This document shows positions 26,369 to 34,235 of a stretch of 64,000 nt of DNA, piece after piece (position 1 is the first letter of the stretch; every line of letters begins with the position of its first letter). The notes beneath the pieces are model-generated. The model ran no database searches and had not been told where the DNA came from. It was given only the letters and a program-made list of their open reading frames with translations. Source of the stretch: Haladaptatus caseinilyticus (GTDB taxonomy: Archaea; Halobacteriota; Halobacteria; Halobacteriales; Haladaptataceae); assembly GCF_026248685.1 (NCBI RefSeq), contig NZ_CP111036.1, positions 1,612,001 to 1,676,000 on the forward strand, given 5' to 3'. The position numbers were made by a program, and so were the translations under genes.

Positions 26369-27640
26369 ATGACCTCCCTCACCTCTTCTCGTCGCGGATT
26401 CGTTCCGTTCTATCGGCGCTACACGAAGACGTGGATACACGCGCTTGCGACGGCGGGATTGACCGCGTTCGGGATGCTCACGTTCGCGCATCGAGGGTTC
26501 GCGGTCGTCGCCGTCGCCGTCTACGTTCTCCCGCCACTCATCCTCTATTTCCGCGGTGCGGACGTTTCCGGTGTCGAATCGAGCGCCGACGGAACTGGGA
26601 CATCGGACGTCACTTCGAATTCGAAGCCGAATCCGGAGGCCACTGCAGGTGTGGATACGTCCGATGAGGCAGTCGCCGCGAAGGATTCCGACGAACCGAC
26701 CGAAACGACGCCAGCGAAAAAACCGCATTGGGCGACAGCCGAGACACCGACCGACAGAACGCTGTTCGACGCCGTCGCCACGGCTGAGGGTGCCTATGCG
26801 GTCGGTGAAGACGGGGTCGTGCTCGCCGACGATACAACGTCGGACTCCGAGTGGCAGGTCCTCCTTTCGGACGGTCCGGGCGCGGACGGAAATACCCTCC
26901 GCGGCGCGGACACGACGGCGGACGGAGGGAGCGTCTGGTTCGCCGGTAACAGCGGTTCCCTCGGTCGTCTCGATTCGGAAACCGCCCGACACACGGATTA
27001 CTCGGCCCCCTCGGGAATCACCGACAACTGGGCGGATATCGCCGTCTCCGGAACGGATGACGACGCGACGATACTGCTCGTCAACGGTTCCGGTCACGTG
27101 CTACGAGGTCGCTATCGGGATAGCGACCTCGCATGGGTCGGGCCCACGAAACCCGGAAGCGGGTCGAGCCTCTGTGCCGTGACGTTCGTGGACCGGTCCG
27201 TCGGCTACTGCTGTGATACGAACGATTCAGTGTTCGAAACGACCGACGGCGGAGAGACGTTCCGGGAAATCGGCGTCGGTGGTGTAAACGGAACCCTCAC
27301 GGATATCGCGGCGATCGCCCGTGGTGACTGCGCCGTTACCGACGACGACGGCGTTCTCCACAGGTACGCCGATGGAAACTGGACGCCGACCCGACTCGGA
27401 GACGACCCCCTCCGGGGGCTCGCACGGAATGATGATCGGGTAGTCGTCTGTGGAGCGAACGGAGTCGTCTACGAACGCGCAAGGGCCGATTCGACGGCGG
27501 AGTGGGAGCGAATCGTGACGACAGCGAACGAGTTTCGAGGGGTCACCGTCGGCGCCAATCGCGGGATAGCCGTCGGGGCCGGAGGGACGATAGTCGAGCG
27601 GGTCCTGCCTGAGTCGCGGGGAAACCCCAGCGACCGGTAG
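26369..27640 (+). CDS. Membrane-anchored Ycf48/BNR-like beta-propeller protein
   Basis: 423 residues. Two hydrophobic segments lie at residues about 22-40 and 45-62, then a Ser/Thr/Glu-rich linker (about 65-130), then repeated blades with patterns such as AYAVGEDGVVLADD, VWFAGNSGSLGRLD, GYCCDTNDSVFETTDGGETFREIG and VVVCGANGVVYER. These resemble the photosystem-stability/BNR repeat propellers. The repeats probably face out of the cell or bind a partner. It lies between the mutase and epimerase genes, 75 and 64 bp from them. Function unknown. Confidence 0.65.
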   Translation: MTSLTSSRRGFVPFYRRYTKTWIHALATAGLTAFGMLTFAHRGFAVVAVAVYVLPPLILYFRGADVSGVESSADGTGTSDVTSNSKPNPEATAGVDTSDEAVAAKDSDEPTETTPAKKPHWATAETPTDRTLFDAVATAEGAYAVGEDGVVLADDTTSDSEWQVLLSDGPGADGNTLRGADTTADGGSVWFAGNSGSLGRLDSETARHTDYSAPSGITDNWADIAVSGTDDDATILLVNGSGHVLRGRYRDSDLAWVGPTKPGSGSSLCAVTFVDRSVGYCCDTNDSVFETTDGGETFREIGVGGVNGTLTDIAAIARGDCAVTDDDGVLHRYADGNWTPTRLGDDPLRGLARNDDRVVVCGANGVVYERARADSTAEWERIVTTANEFRGVTVGANRGIAVGAGGTIVERVLPESRGNPSDR

Positions 27641-27704
27641 ATCGTCGCCAGCGCCGCTCGTCACGATTCACCGAAACTATACCCCCTCCCGATGAGTTCC
27701 GATC

Positions 27705-28088
27705 ATGCACATCGACCATCTCGGTATCGCAACAGACGACGCGAGCGAACTGGCGACCCTCTACGCCGATCTTTTCGACGCACCAGTCGCCCACGAGGAG
27801 GAGTTCGACGGCCTGCGCGTCGTCTTCCTCGAATTCGGCGAGAGCTACTTCGAACTGCTGGAGCCGATGGAGAAGGGAACCATCTCCCGCTATCTGGACA
27901 GCCGCGGAGCCGGAATTCACCACGTCGCGCTTCGAACCGACGACATCGAGGACGCGCTCGAAACGGCCCGCGAACACGGCGTCGAACTCATCGATGACGA
28001 ACCTCGCCTCGGCGCGTGGGGGCACGACGTTGCCTTTTTGCATCCGAAATCGACGGGTGGCGTGCTCATCGAGTTCGTCGAGCATTGA
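27705..28088 (+). CDS. mce: Methylmalonyl-CoA epimerase
   Basis: 127 residues, VOC fold. HIDHLGIATDDASELATLY gives the first metal His, FLEFGESYFELLEP and GIHHVALRTDDIEDAL the second half, and VAFLHPKSTGGVLIEFVE the final Glu ligand. It interconverts (S)- and (R)-methylmalonyl-CoA for the mutase encoded upstream, part of propionyl-CoA use or the methylaspartate route. Confidence 0.92.
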   Translation: MHIDHLGIATDDASELATLYADLFDAPVAHEEEFDGLRVVFLEFGESYFELLEPMEKGTISRYLDSRGAGIHHVALRTDDIEDALETAREHGVELIDDEPRLGAWGHDVAFLHPKSTGGVLIEFVEH

Positions 28089-28120
28089 AGGCCGACGAAA
28101 GGGAAGGGGAATGCGGAAGG

Positions 28121-28669
28121 TCACTCCTCGCTGTGAGCCCAAGCTTCGACTTTCGGTTCGAGGAAGTCGAATACGGGTTCGGGTGGATTCGTGAACCACT
28201 TCGCCTCCAGAACCTCTTCGTCGTCGGTCGATGTTCCCGCCGTTTCCATCGCCCGTGCGTCGAAGTGAACAGTTAGCGCGTGCAGTCGCTGTTCCCGATC
28301 TGTCTCCAACACGATCGTTTTACGTCGGGCGCACCAGACGCCGGTTATCTCGCATTCGATACCCGTCTCCTCTCGAACTTCCCGGAGTGCCGTTTCCGTG
28401 TGGCTCTCACCCGGTTCGTGGCCGCCGCCCGGAACGCCCCACGTTTCGGGGGCGTTCGGATGGCGAATGAACAATGCCCGTCCGTCGCCATCGGTTACGA
28501 ATGCACCTGCATCGCCGAGCCAACCGTCTTCGGCGAGCTCGCGGCCGTGGGCGAAAAATTCGGGATCGTTTTCGACGGTCGTCTCGCAAACCGAAACGTC
28601 GCCGTATCGGTTTCGCAACCGTTCGGCTCGGTCGTCTATCTCAACTCGCATCCGCTCGGCCAGCGACAT
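28121..28669 (-). CDS. NUDIX hydrolase
   Basis: 182 residues. The Nudix box is GGGHEPGESHTETALREVREETGIEC (G-x5-E-x7-REUxEExGU). About 55 residues N-terminal to it form a helical extension rich in Arg/Glu; the C-terminal part is ordinary. It probably hydrolyses a nucleoside diphosphate derivative; substrate unknown. It converges with mce and is 78 bp downstream of FttA on the same strand. Confidence 0.87.
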   Translation of the reverse strand: MSLAERMRVEIDDRAERLRNRYGDVSVCETTVENDPEFFAHGRELAEDGWLGDAGAFVTDGDGRALFIRHPNAPETWGVPGGGHEPGESHTETALREVREETGIECEITGVWCARRKTIVLETDREQRLHALTVHFDARAMETAGTSTDDEEVLEAKWFTNPPEPVFDFLEPKVEAWAHSEE

Positions 28670-28746
28670 GGCACCGAATCAAAAAGCCGTACTCACATCA
28701 GGGTATCGCTCGAAGCGGAATGAATTCCAGTGAAGCGACGGCGATA

Positions 28747-30663
28747 CTACTTGAACCGGAACGTTTCCAGGTTCTTCGGCGCGAAGGTTCGGATGTTGAA
28801 CTCGTGGTAGAGCGATGAGGAGAGGTCTTGGGTCGAACTCTCGTCACCGTGGACACAGAGCACCTTCTCGGGGCGCGGGTTCATCGTCTTCACGAAGTTC
28901 ATCAGACCGGCGCGGTCGGCGTGACCGGAGAAGCCATCGACCGTCTCGACGTCCATTTCGAGGCTGAGCGTCTTGTTGCGCCCGCCACGTCCGTTGAGTG
29001 GAATCTCGTCCCATCCTGTCTGGATGCGCCGACCGAGCGTCCCCTGTGCCTGGTAGCCGACGAAGACCATCGTGTTGTCCGGGTCGCCGCCGAGATGTTC
29101 GAGCCACGACATGATGGGGCCGCCGGTGACCATCCCGGAGGTGGAGAGGATGATCGCCGGGTCGCCGTCGGCGACGTCCTGTCGCTCGTCCTCGCCGCCG
29201 TCGATGTGGTTGAACTGTGGCGCGAGGAACGGGTTCTCGTCGTCGTGGAAGATCCGGTCGCGAAGGTCGTCACGGAGATACTCGGGGTACGTCGTGTGAA
29301 TGGCAGTCGCCTCCCAAATCATTCCGTCCAGATGTACCGGCATGGTCGGAATGTCGCCGTTTCGCATCGCTTCTTCGATGACGAGCATCATCTCCTGTGA
29401 GCGCCCCACCGCGAACGCGGGGATGACGACTTTGCCGCCTTTCTCGTACGTCTCGTTGATGACCTCCTTGAGTCGCTCCTCGGAGTCCGCTTGGTCGGTC
29501 TGGTAGTCGTTTCGTCCACCGTAGGTCGATTCGAGGACGAGGGTTTCCACGCGTGGGAAGTCATTGACCGCGCCGTTAAACAGGCGAGTGTCCTCGTAGT
29601 GAATGTCACCCGAGAACGCGACGTTGTACAGCCCATCTCCGATGTGGAAATGCGTGACCGACGACCCCAGAATGTGGCCAGCGTTATGGAACGTGAGTTT
29701 CACGTCTGGTGCGATGTCCGTCACGTCGCCATATTCGAGCGGGATGGTGTGTTTGATCGCTTCCCGAACCATCTCGCTTTCGTACGGGGGAACGCGGCCT
29801 TCCTTTGCGGCCACGTCGAGGTAATCGAGTTGGAGCAGCCCCATCAGGTCTCTGCTCGGTTCGGTCGTGTAAATCGGGCCGTCGTAGCCGTATTTGAACA
29901 GGAGGGGAAGGAGGGCGCTGTGGTCCAAGTGAGCGTGGGTGAGCACCACCGCGTCGATGGTGCTCGCACCCGCGCCGAGCGCTTCCTCGACTTGGAGGTA
30001 CGGCACGTCGTCGGAACCGGGTTTGTCTCCACAGTCGATGAGAATTCGCGTCTCCGGTGTCGAGAGAATGAAACTCGCGCGACCGACTTCACGACAGCAG
30101 CCGAGTGTGGTGATACGAACCCACTCCTCGTTGCTCATCTCCTCGCGGTGAATCTGCCGACCGACCTTCTCCAAAATGTCGCGCCGGTCTTCGCGTTCCT
30201 GTTTCAGGAAGTTTCGAACGTTCGACACCGTCGAGGATTCGATCGGCGGCGTCCGAACGACTTCGGGCGTCCAGCCGACTTCCTGCGTGATTTGCCGGAG
30301 CGTACTGCCGTGTTTGCCGATGACCATTCCCGGCTTTTCGGCTTCGATAACGACTTCGCCGGTATCGACGTGGAAATCGAGGTCAGTGACGCCCGCTTCG
30401 TCCGGGATCACTTCGAGGATATCCTGTCGGGCAGTGTTGGGTCGTGAAAGTACGTCCGGGTCGGGGCGAACCGTAATTCGCTTTCGAAGTTGGCTCGCTA
30501 GTTTCCGAATCAGGTCTCCGTTCTGCGCGAACTTTTTCGGATCGCGCGTGTAGACGACGAGTTCGGGTCCTTCGTATTTTACGTCCGACACCGAAATGTC
30601 GCTCGGCAGTTCGCTCGTAATCGTTGCTTTGAGGTCTTCGAGTTGTTGCTCTACTTTACTCAT
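28747..30663 (-). CDS. fttA: Transcription termination factor FttA (aCPSF1 beta-CASP ribonuclease)
   Basis: 638 residues. Two N-terminal KH domains (residues about 1-145, including KPGMVIGKHGSTLRQITQE) precede the metallo-beta-lactamase core with HAHLDHS and GDIHYEDTRLF. The beta-CASP motifs follow: LVLESTYGG, AFAVGRSQE, FVGYQAQGTLGRRIQ and GFSGHADR. This ribonuclease cleaves nascent RNA and releases RNA polymerase in archaea. A TATA-like tgtataag at about 30766-30773 on the minus strand implies a leader of about 80 nt. Confidence 0.95.
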   Translation of the reverse strand: MSKVEQQLEDLKATITSELPSDISVSDVKYEGPELVVYTRDPKKFAQNGDLIRKLASQLRKRITVRPDPDVLSRPNTARQDILEVIPDEAGVTDLDFHVDTGEVVIEAEKPGMVIGKHGSTLRQITQEVGWTPEVVRTPPIESSTVSNVRNFLKQEREDRRDILEKVGRQIHREEMSNEEWVRITTLGCCREVGRASFILSTPETRILIDCGDKPGSDDVPYLQVEEALGAGASTIDAVVLTHAHLDHSALLPLLFKYGYDGPIYTTEPSRDLMGLLQLDYLDVAAKEGRVPPYESEMVREAIKHTIPLEYGDVTDIAPDVKLTFHNAGHILGSSVTHFHIGDGLYNVAFSGDIHYEDTRLFNGAVNDFPRVETLVLESTYGGRNDYQTDQADSEERLKEVINETYEKGGKVVIPAFAVGRSQEMMLVIEEAMRNGDIPTMPVHLDGMIWEATAIHTTYPEYLRDDLRDRIFHDDENPFLAPQFNHIDGGEDERQDVADGDPAIILSTSGMVTGGPIMSWLEHLGGDPDNTMVFVGYQAQGTLGRRIQTGWDEIPLNGRGGRNKTLSLEMDVETVDGFSGHADRAGLMNFVKTMNPRPEKVLCVHGDESSTQDLSSSLYHEFNIRTFAPKNLETFRFK

Positions 30664-30967
30664 GGTGAAAACAGTCCGCTTCGTCCGTCGTGAGAGCGAA
30701 TGCTGTTTGTCCGATATCTCGGATGTTGTCGTAAACGGTGCGTTCGAACACCGTAATCACTACGACTTATACAGCACAGCATAGATTGTCTCGCTTATTT
30801 TTGCGGGATTTTGATGTCGCGCGCACTGATGCGCATAGTATGGTCCCGGTCTCCGAAAGCCAACTGCTCATAGGGGACTCAGGAAAACCCGCTTATCACT
30901 CAGTAAACGGTGCGATTATAAAAGCCTTCTCAAAACTGCTAAATCCGTTCTTCCCGATGTGTGTCGT
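30664..30967. other. 304-bp divergent intergenic region between fttA and a hypothetical gene
   Basis: It contains the fttA promoter (TATA-like at about 30766 on the minus strand) and, on the plus strand, gattataaaa (30914-30923) about 45 bp before the next ATG. A small dyad GCGCA-CTGA-TGCGC lies at 30821-30834. No gene is evident. Confidence 0.4.
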
Positions 30968-31444
30968 ATGAACCTCTCCCCGTCCCGCGTTGCCGACGAG
31001 CGCGAGTGGGTGCGTAGCCGAGCGGAGGTCGTGACGCTCATCAACCTCGTCCGTGAGGAACTTGGCAAAGCGTTCGATACGACCGTCGCCGAAGTCGGTG
31101 AAGCCGAGTACCGCGACGAAGTGGATGTATTGTTCGCTACTGGTGACCTCGCGGTGAACGTCGCCGGATTGGTCGCCATCCTCCGTGAGCTGGACGTTGA
31201 AAACGACTATCCCGGATTCGTCGTGGATGAACTCCTCGGCAGGGAACTCGCAGGCATGATCGCGGGTAACCAACCGCTTCGCTTGCTCGGGGAGGCAACG
31301 TTTCATTTCGCCGACGTACACCACCACGCGGCGGATGAGGTTGCCGGTGTCGATGACTTGGACGCCGCCCTCGCCGCCGGATTTCAGACTCGACTCCCCG
31401 GATGGAAGTGGACGGAGACGGAAAGCCCGTTTTCGGTCGAGTAG
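30968..31444 (+). CDS. Hypothetical protein
   Basis: 158 residues from the ATG at 30968 (MNLSPSRVADEREWVRSRAE). It is soluble, mainly helical and acidic, with VDVLFATGDLAVNVAGLVAILREL in the middle and a short His cluster (FHFADVHHHAADE) near residue 118, which might bind a metal. I do not recognise the family. A clear TATA box lies about 45 bp before the ATG. It is divergent from fttA. Confidence 0.6.
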   Translation: MNLSPSRVADEREWVRSRAEVVTLINLVREELGKAFDTTVAEVGEAEYRDEVDVLFATGDLAVNVAGLVAILRELDVENDYPGFVVDELLGRELAGMIAGNQPLRLLGEATFHFADVHHHAADEVAGVDDLDAALAAGFQTRLPGWKWTETESPFSVE

Positions 31445-31463
31445 TCGAGTTACAGGAGTCGAG

Positions 31464-31700
31464 TCAGCTGTCCGTGCTGACATCGAAACGACGCCCGCCG
31501 CGTGTGATGTCGAATCCCATGTATCCCAGGGAGAGTGCACCGATGGTCGTTACGACAACCCACCAGGGGGCGTCTCCGGCGAACAGATTGGAGAGGAGAT
31601 ACGACACCGTATAACAGATGACGCCGATTCCGGCCAGTCGATACCACTCAATGGTCCACTGGTCTTTCGTTCCGACACCGACGTAACCATCGACTACTAC
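31464..31700 (-). pseudogene. Two-span membrane protein frame without a canonical start
   Basis: On the minus strand a frame ending in TGA at 31464-31466 encodes TKDQWTIEWYRLAGIGVICY, two transmembrane segments, a Trp-Trp pair and TRGGRRFDVSTDS. The pattern is clearly that of a small membrane protein. I find no ATG, GTG or TTG in frame upstream of the first span; the first GTG is inside it and the only ATG is near the end. It may be a decayed gene, use an unusual start, or be truncated. Confidence 0.35.
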
Positions 31701-31773
31701 TTGGACGACGGTAACGGCACGACCGGTAGCGAAACGTTCACGCTGTCGCCGTAATCGGTTCTCCCCGGAGTTT

Positions 31774-31800
31774 ACCCGCGACGAACACCGCGGGTTTATT
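31774..31800 (+). promoter_or_regulatory. Inverted repeat overlapping the proS promoter
   Basis: ACCCGCG (31774-31780) and CGCGGGT (31789-31795) form a perfect 7-bp inverted repeat with an 8-nt spacer. Its right arm runs into the TATA-like tttatt (31795-31800), 24-29 bp before the proS ATG. It could be an operator covering the BRE. Confidence 0.45.
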
Positions 31801-31823
31801 ATTCTCGTGGCTGACCTCCGAGT

Positions 31824-33278
31824 ATGAGCAACGACCAGGAACTCGGCATCACCGAGTCGAAGTCACACAGTCCCGGCGACTGGTACGCCGAAGTGGTACA
31901 GAAGGCAGGGCTCGCGGATTACGCCCCCATGGGTGGGTTCATCGTCACTCGCCCCCGCGGGTACGCCCTCTGGGAGGGAGTCCAGAACCACCTCGACGCG
32001 TGGTTCAAAGACACGGGTGCACAGAACGCCTACTTCCCCGCACTCATCCCCGAGAGCTACCTCGAACGCGAGAGCGACATCGTGGAAGGGTTCGACCCCG
32101 AGGTGGCGTGGGTAACACACGGTGGGCACGACGAACTCGAAGAGCGACTCGCCTTCCGGCCGACGAGCGAGAGCATCATCACGCCGTTCATGAGCCAGTG
32201 GGTGCGTAGCCATCGCGATCTGCCACTGCGACTCAACCAATGGTGTAGCGTGATTCGATGGGAGGCGACCGACACGAAGCCGTTCTTCCGCACCAAGGAG
32301 TTCCTCTGGCAGGAGGGACACACCGCCCACGAAACTGAAGACGAAGCATGGGACGAGACGATGACTCGCCTCTCTCAGTACGAACGGCTCTACGAGGACG
32401 TGCTGGGAATCCCGGTCATTCGCGGCCGAAAACCGGAACACGACAAGTTCCCCGGTGCACATACCACGACGACGGTGGAGGCGCTGATGCCCGACGGAAA
32501 ATCGGTGCAGGGTGGTACGAGCCACTATCTCGGACAGGGATTCGCGGAGGCATACGACCTCACGTTTACCGACGAGAACGAGGACGAAAGCCCTGCACAC
32601 ACCACCTCGTGGGGACTGTCGTGGCGTGCACTCGGCGCGCTCATCATGACCCACAGCGACGAGCAAGGGTTCGTCTGCCCACCCGCGCTTGCCCCCGAAC
32701 AGGTCGTTATCGTCCCGATCTGGCAGGAAGAGAACCGCGAGGAGGTTCTCTCCTACGCCGAAGGCATCGCGAACGACCTCGAAGCCGCTGGCGTCCGCGT
32801 CGAATTGGACGACCGCGACGAGCGCAACCCCGGCTTCAAGTTCAACGAGTGGGAACTGAAAGGTGTCCCGGTCCGCTTCGAAATCGGCCCCCACGAGGTC
32901 GAAGACGACGAAGTGACCGTCGTTCATCGCCCCGACGGCGAATCGGTCGTGGAGGATCGCGTCGGGATCGCAGACGCGATGGCGGACCACTTCACCGTCG
33001 TGTACGACAAGATGTACGAGGCGGCCGAGGAGAACCTCGAAGACAACATTCGTGAAGCCGACTCCCGTGAGGACATTCTCGGGACCATCGGCCAACATGG
33101 CGGTTACGTGAAAGCGCCGTGGTGTGGCGACGAGGAGTGTGAGGAAGCTATCAAAGAGCCGATTTCGGCGGAAATCGTGATGGTTCCCCTCGACCGTGAC
33201 GAGAAACCGATCGGCGACGAGTGTGCGATTTGTGGCGATGTGGCCGAGGAGACGGCGTACTTCGCCAAATCGTACTAG
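31824..33278 (+). CDS. proS: Prolyl-tRNA synthetase (archaeal/eukaryotic type)
   Basis: 484 residues, the short class without an editing insertion. Class II motif 2 is LRLNQWCSVIRWEATDTKPFFRTKEFLWQEGHTAH; the adenylate pocket includes GTSHYLGQGFAEAYDLTF and motif 3 is TSWGLSWRALGALIMTHSDEQG. A C-terminal zinc-binding domain follows (CGDEEC, CAICGD), and the protein ends in Tyr as in the archaeal ProS type. It is probably leaderless. Confidence 0.96.
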   Translation: MSNDQELGITESKSHSPGDWYAEVVQKAGLADYAPMGGFIVTRPRGYALWEGVQNHLDAWFKDTGAQNAYFPALIPESYLERESDIVEGFDPEVAWVTHGGHDELEERLAFRPTSESIITPFMSQWVRSHRDLPLRLNQWCSVIRWEATDTKPFFRTKEFLWQEGHTAHETEDEAWDETMTRLSQYERLYEDVLGIPVIRGRKPEHDKFPGAHTTTTVEALMPDGKSVQGGTSHYLGQGFAEAYDLTFTDENEDESPAHTTSWGLSWRALGALIMTHSDEQGFVCPPALAPEQVVIVPIWQEENREEVLSYAEGIANDLEAAGVRVELDDRDERNPGFKFNEWELKGVPVRFEIGPHEVEDDEVTVVHRPDGESVVEDRVGIADAMADHFTVVYDKMYEAAEENLEDNIREADSREDILGTIGQHGGYVKAPWCGDEECEEAIKEPISAEIVMVPLDRDEKPIGDECAICGDVAEETAYFAKSY

Positions 33279-33524
33279 CGATTACGGAATAACTGCCGTT
33301 CGACATCGATTTTTGAGACCGGTGTGTGACCAACGGTATCGAGCGTACCGATGTTCGTTGTAGCGACGATTTCTTGGTCGGATTTTCTTCCAGATTACGG
33401 CTATGTACCGGTATATATCGATCAGACCGTTACTGACGAATATTATAAATAGTTTATGTCGCCGAGCGGGTTTCTGTCACCGACGAAGTCGTTCACCTTG
33501 CTAACCACGGCTTCCGTACATACA

Positions 33525-34214
33525 ATGGCCTCGAATCCGATATTCGCCGACGAAGTGCCGCACCGCCGAATCGACGCGGAGGAATGGAAAGACATCTACG
33601 TCGTCGGTGACGTTCACGGCTGTCGGACCGAACTGGAAGCGCTTCTCGATACGCTCTCGGTCGGTGACGACGACCTCGTGGTGTTCGTCGGCGACCTGAT
33701 TCGAAAAGGCCCGGACAGTCTCGGGGTTCTCGAACTGGTTCGGTCGAACGACAACCTGCTCTCGGTTCGGGGAAACAACGAGGAAAAGCTCCTTCGAGGT
33801 GACACCGTCCTTTCCGAATTCGGCCCGGCCGAACGCGAGTACGTGGCGTCGCTCCCCGTGGCGATTTCGTGGGACGATTCGCTCGTCGTTCACGGCGGTG
33901 TCGATCCGCGAAAATCACTTTCAGACCATTCTATCGACGACCTCCAGACGACGCGCTCCCTGCGACCCGATGGCAGTTACGACCGTCCGTTCTGGTTCGA
34001 ACGGTACGACGGGCCTCGACGGGTTTTCTTCGGGCACACGGTGCTCGAACAGCCAATCGAGCGCACGCTGACAGTCGGCCTCGACACCGGATGCGTCTAC
34101 GGTGGGTCGCTTACTGCCTACGATTACCGGCACGACGAATTCGTCGTCCAACCCTCAGTCGGCACCGGGAAGGAACGAAGCGACGATTCCATCGTCACAC
34201 CCCAGTCCTCGTGA
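33525..34214 (+). CDS. ApaH-like/PPP-superfamily metallophosphatase
   Basis: 229 residues from the ATG at 33525. The metal motifs are VGDVHGC (GDxHG), FVGDLIRKGPDS (GDLxxKGP, the ApaH-like form rather than GDxVDRG), RGNNEE and VVHGGVDP, and FGHT near the end. The general-acid His of the usual GNHE/D motif is Asn here. ApaH-like enzymes split dinucleoside polyphosphates or related pyrophosphates. The gene ends 21 bp before ppk1, so the two probably share a transcript from the TATA box at 33441-33451. Confidence 0.8.
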   Translation: MASNPIFADEVPHRRIDAEEWKDIYVVGDVHGCRTELEALLDTLSVGDDDLVVFVGDLIRKGPDSLGVLELVRSNDNLLSVRGNNEEKLLRGDTVLSEFGPAEREYVASLPVAISWDDSLVVHGGVDPRKSLSDHSIDDLQTTRSLRPDGSYDRPFWFERYDGPRRVFFGHTVLEQPIERTLTVGLDTGCVYGGSLTAYDYRHDEFVVQPSVGTGKERSDDSIVTPQSS

Positions 34215-34235
34215 GTCCGCCCTCCGTGACGTAGT

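Noticed and set aside
24581-27097. 838-codon open frame on the minus strand
   Set aside because: It lies antisense to mcmA1 and the propeller gene; the translation is Arg/Val/Phe-rich without domains. It comes from third-position G+C bias.
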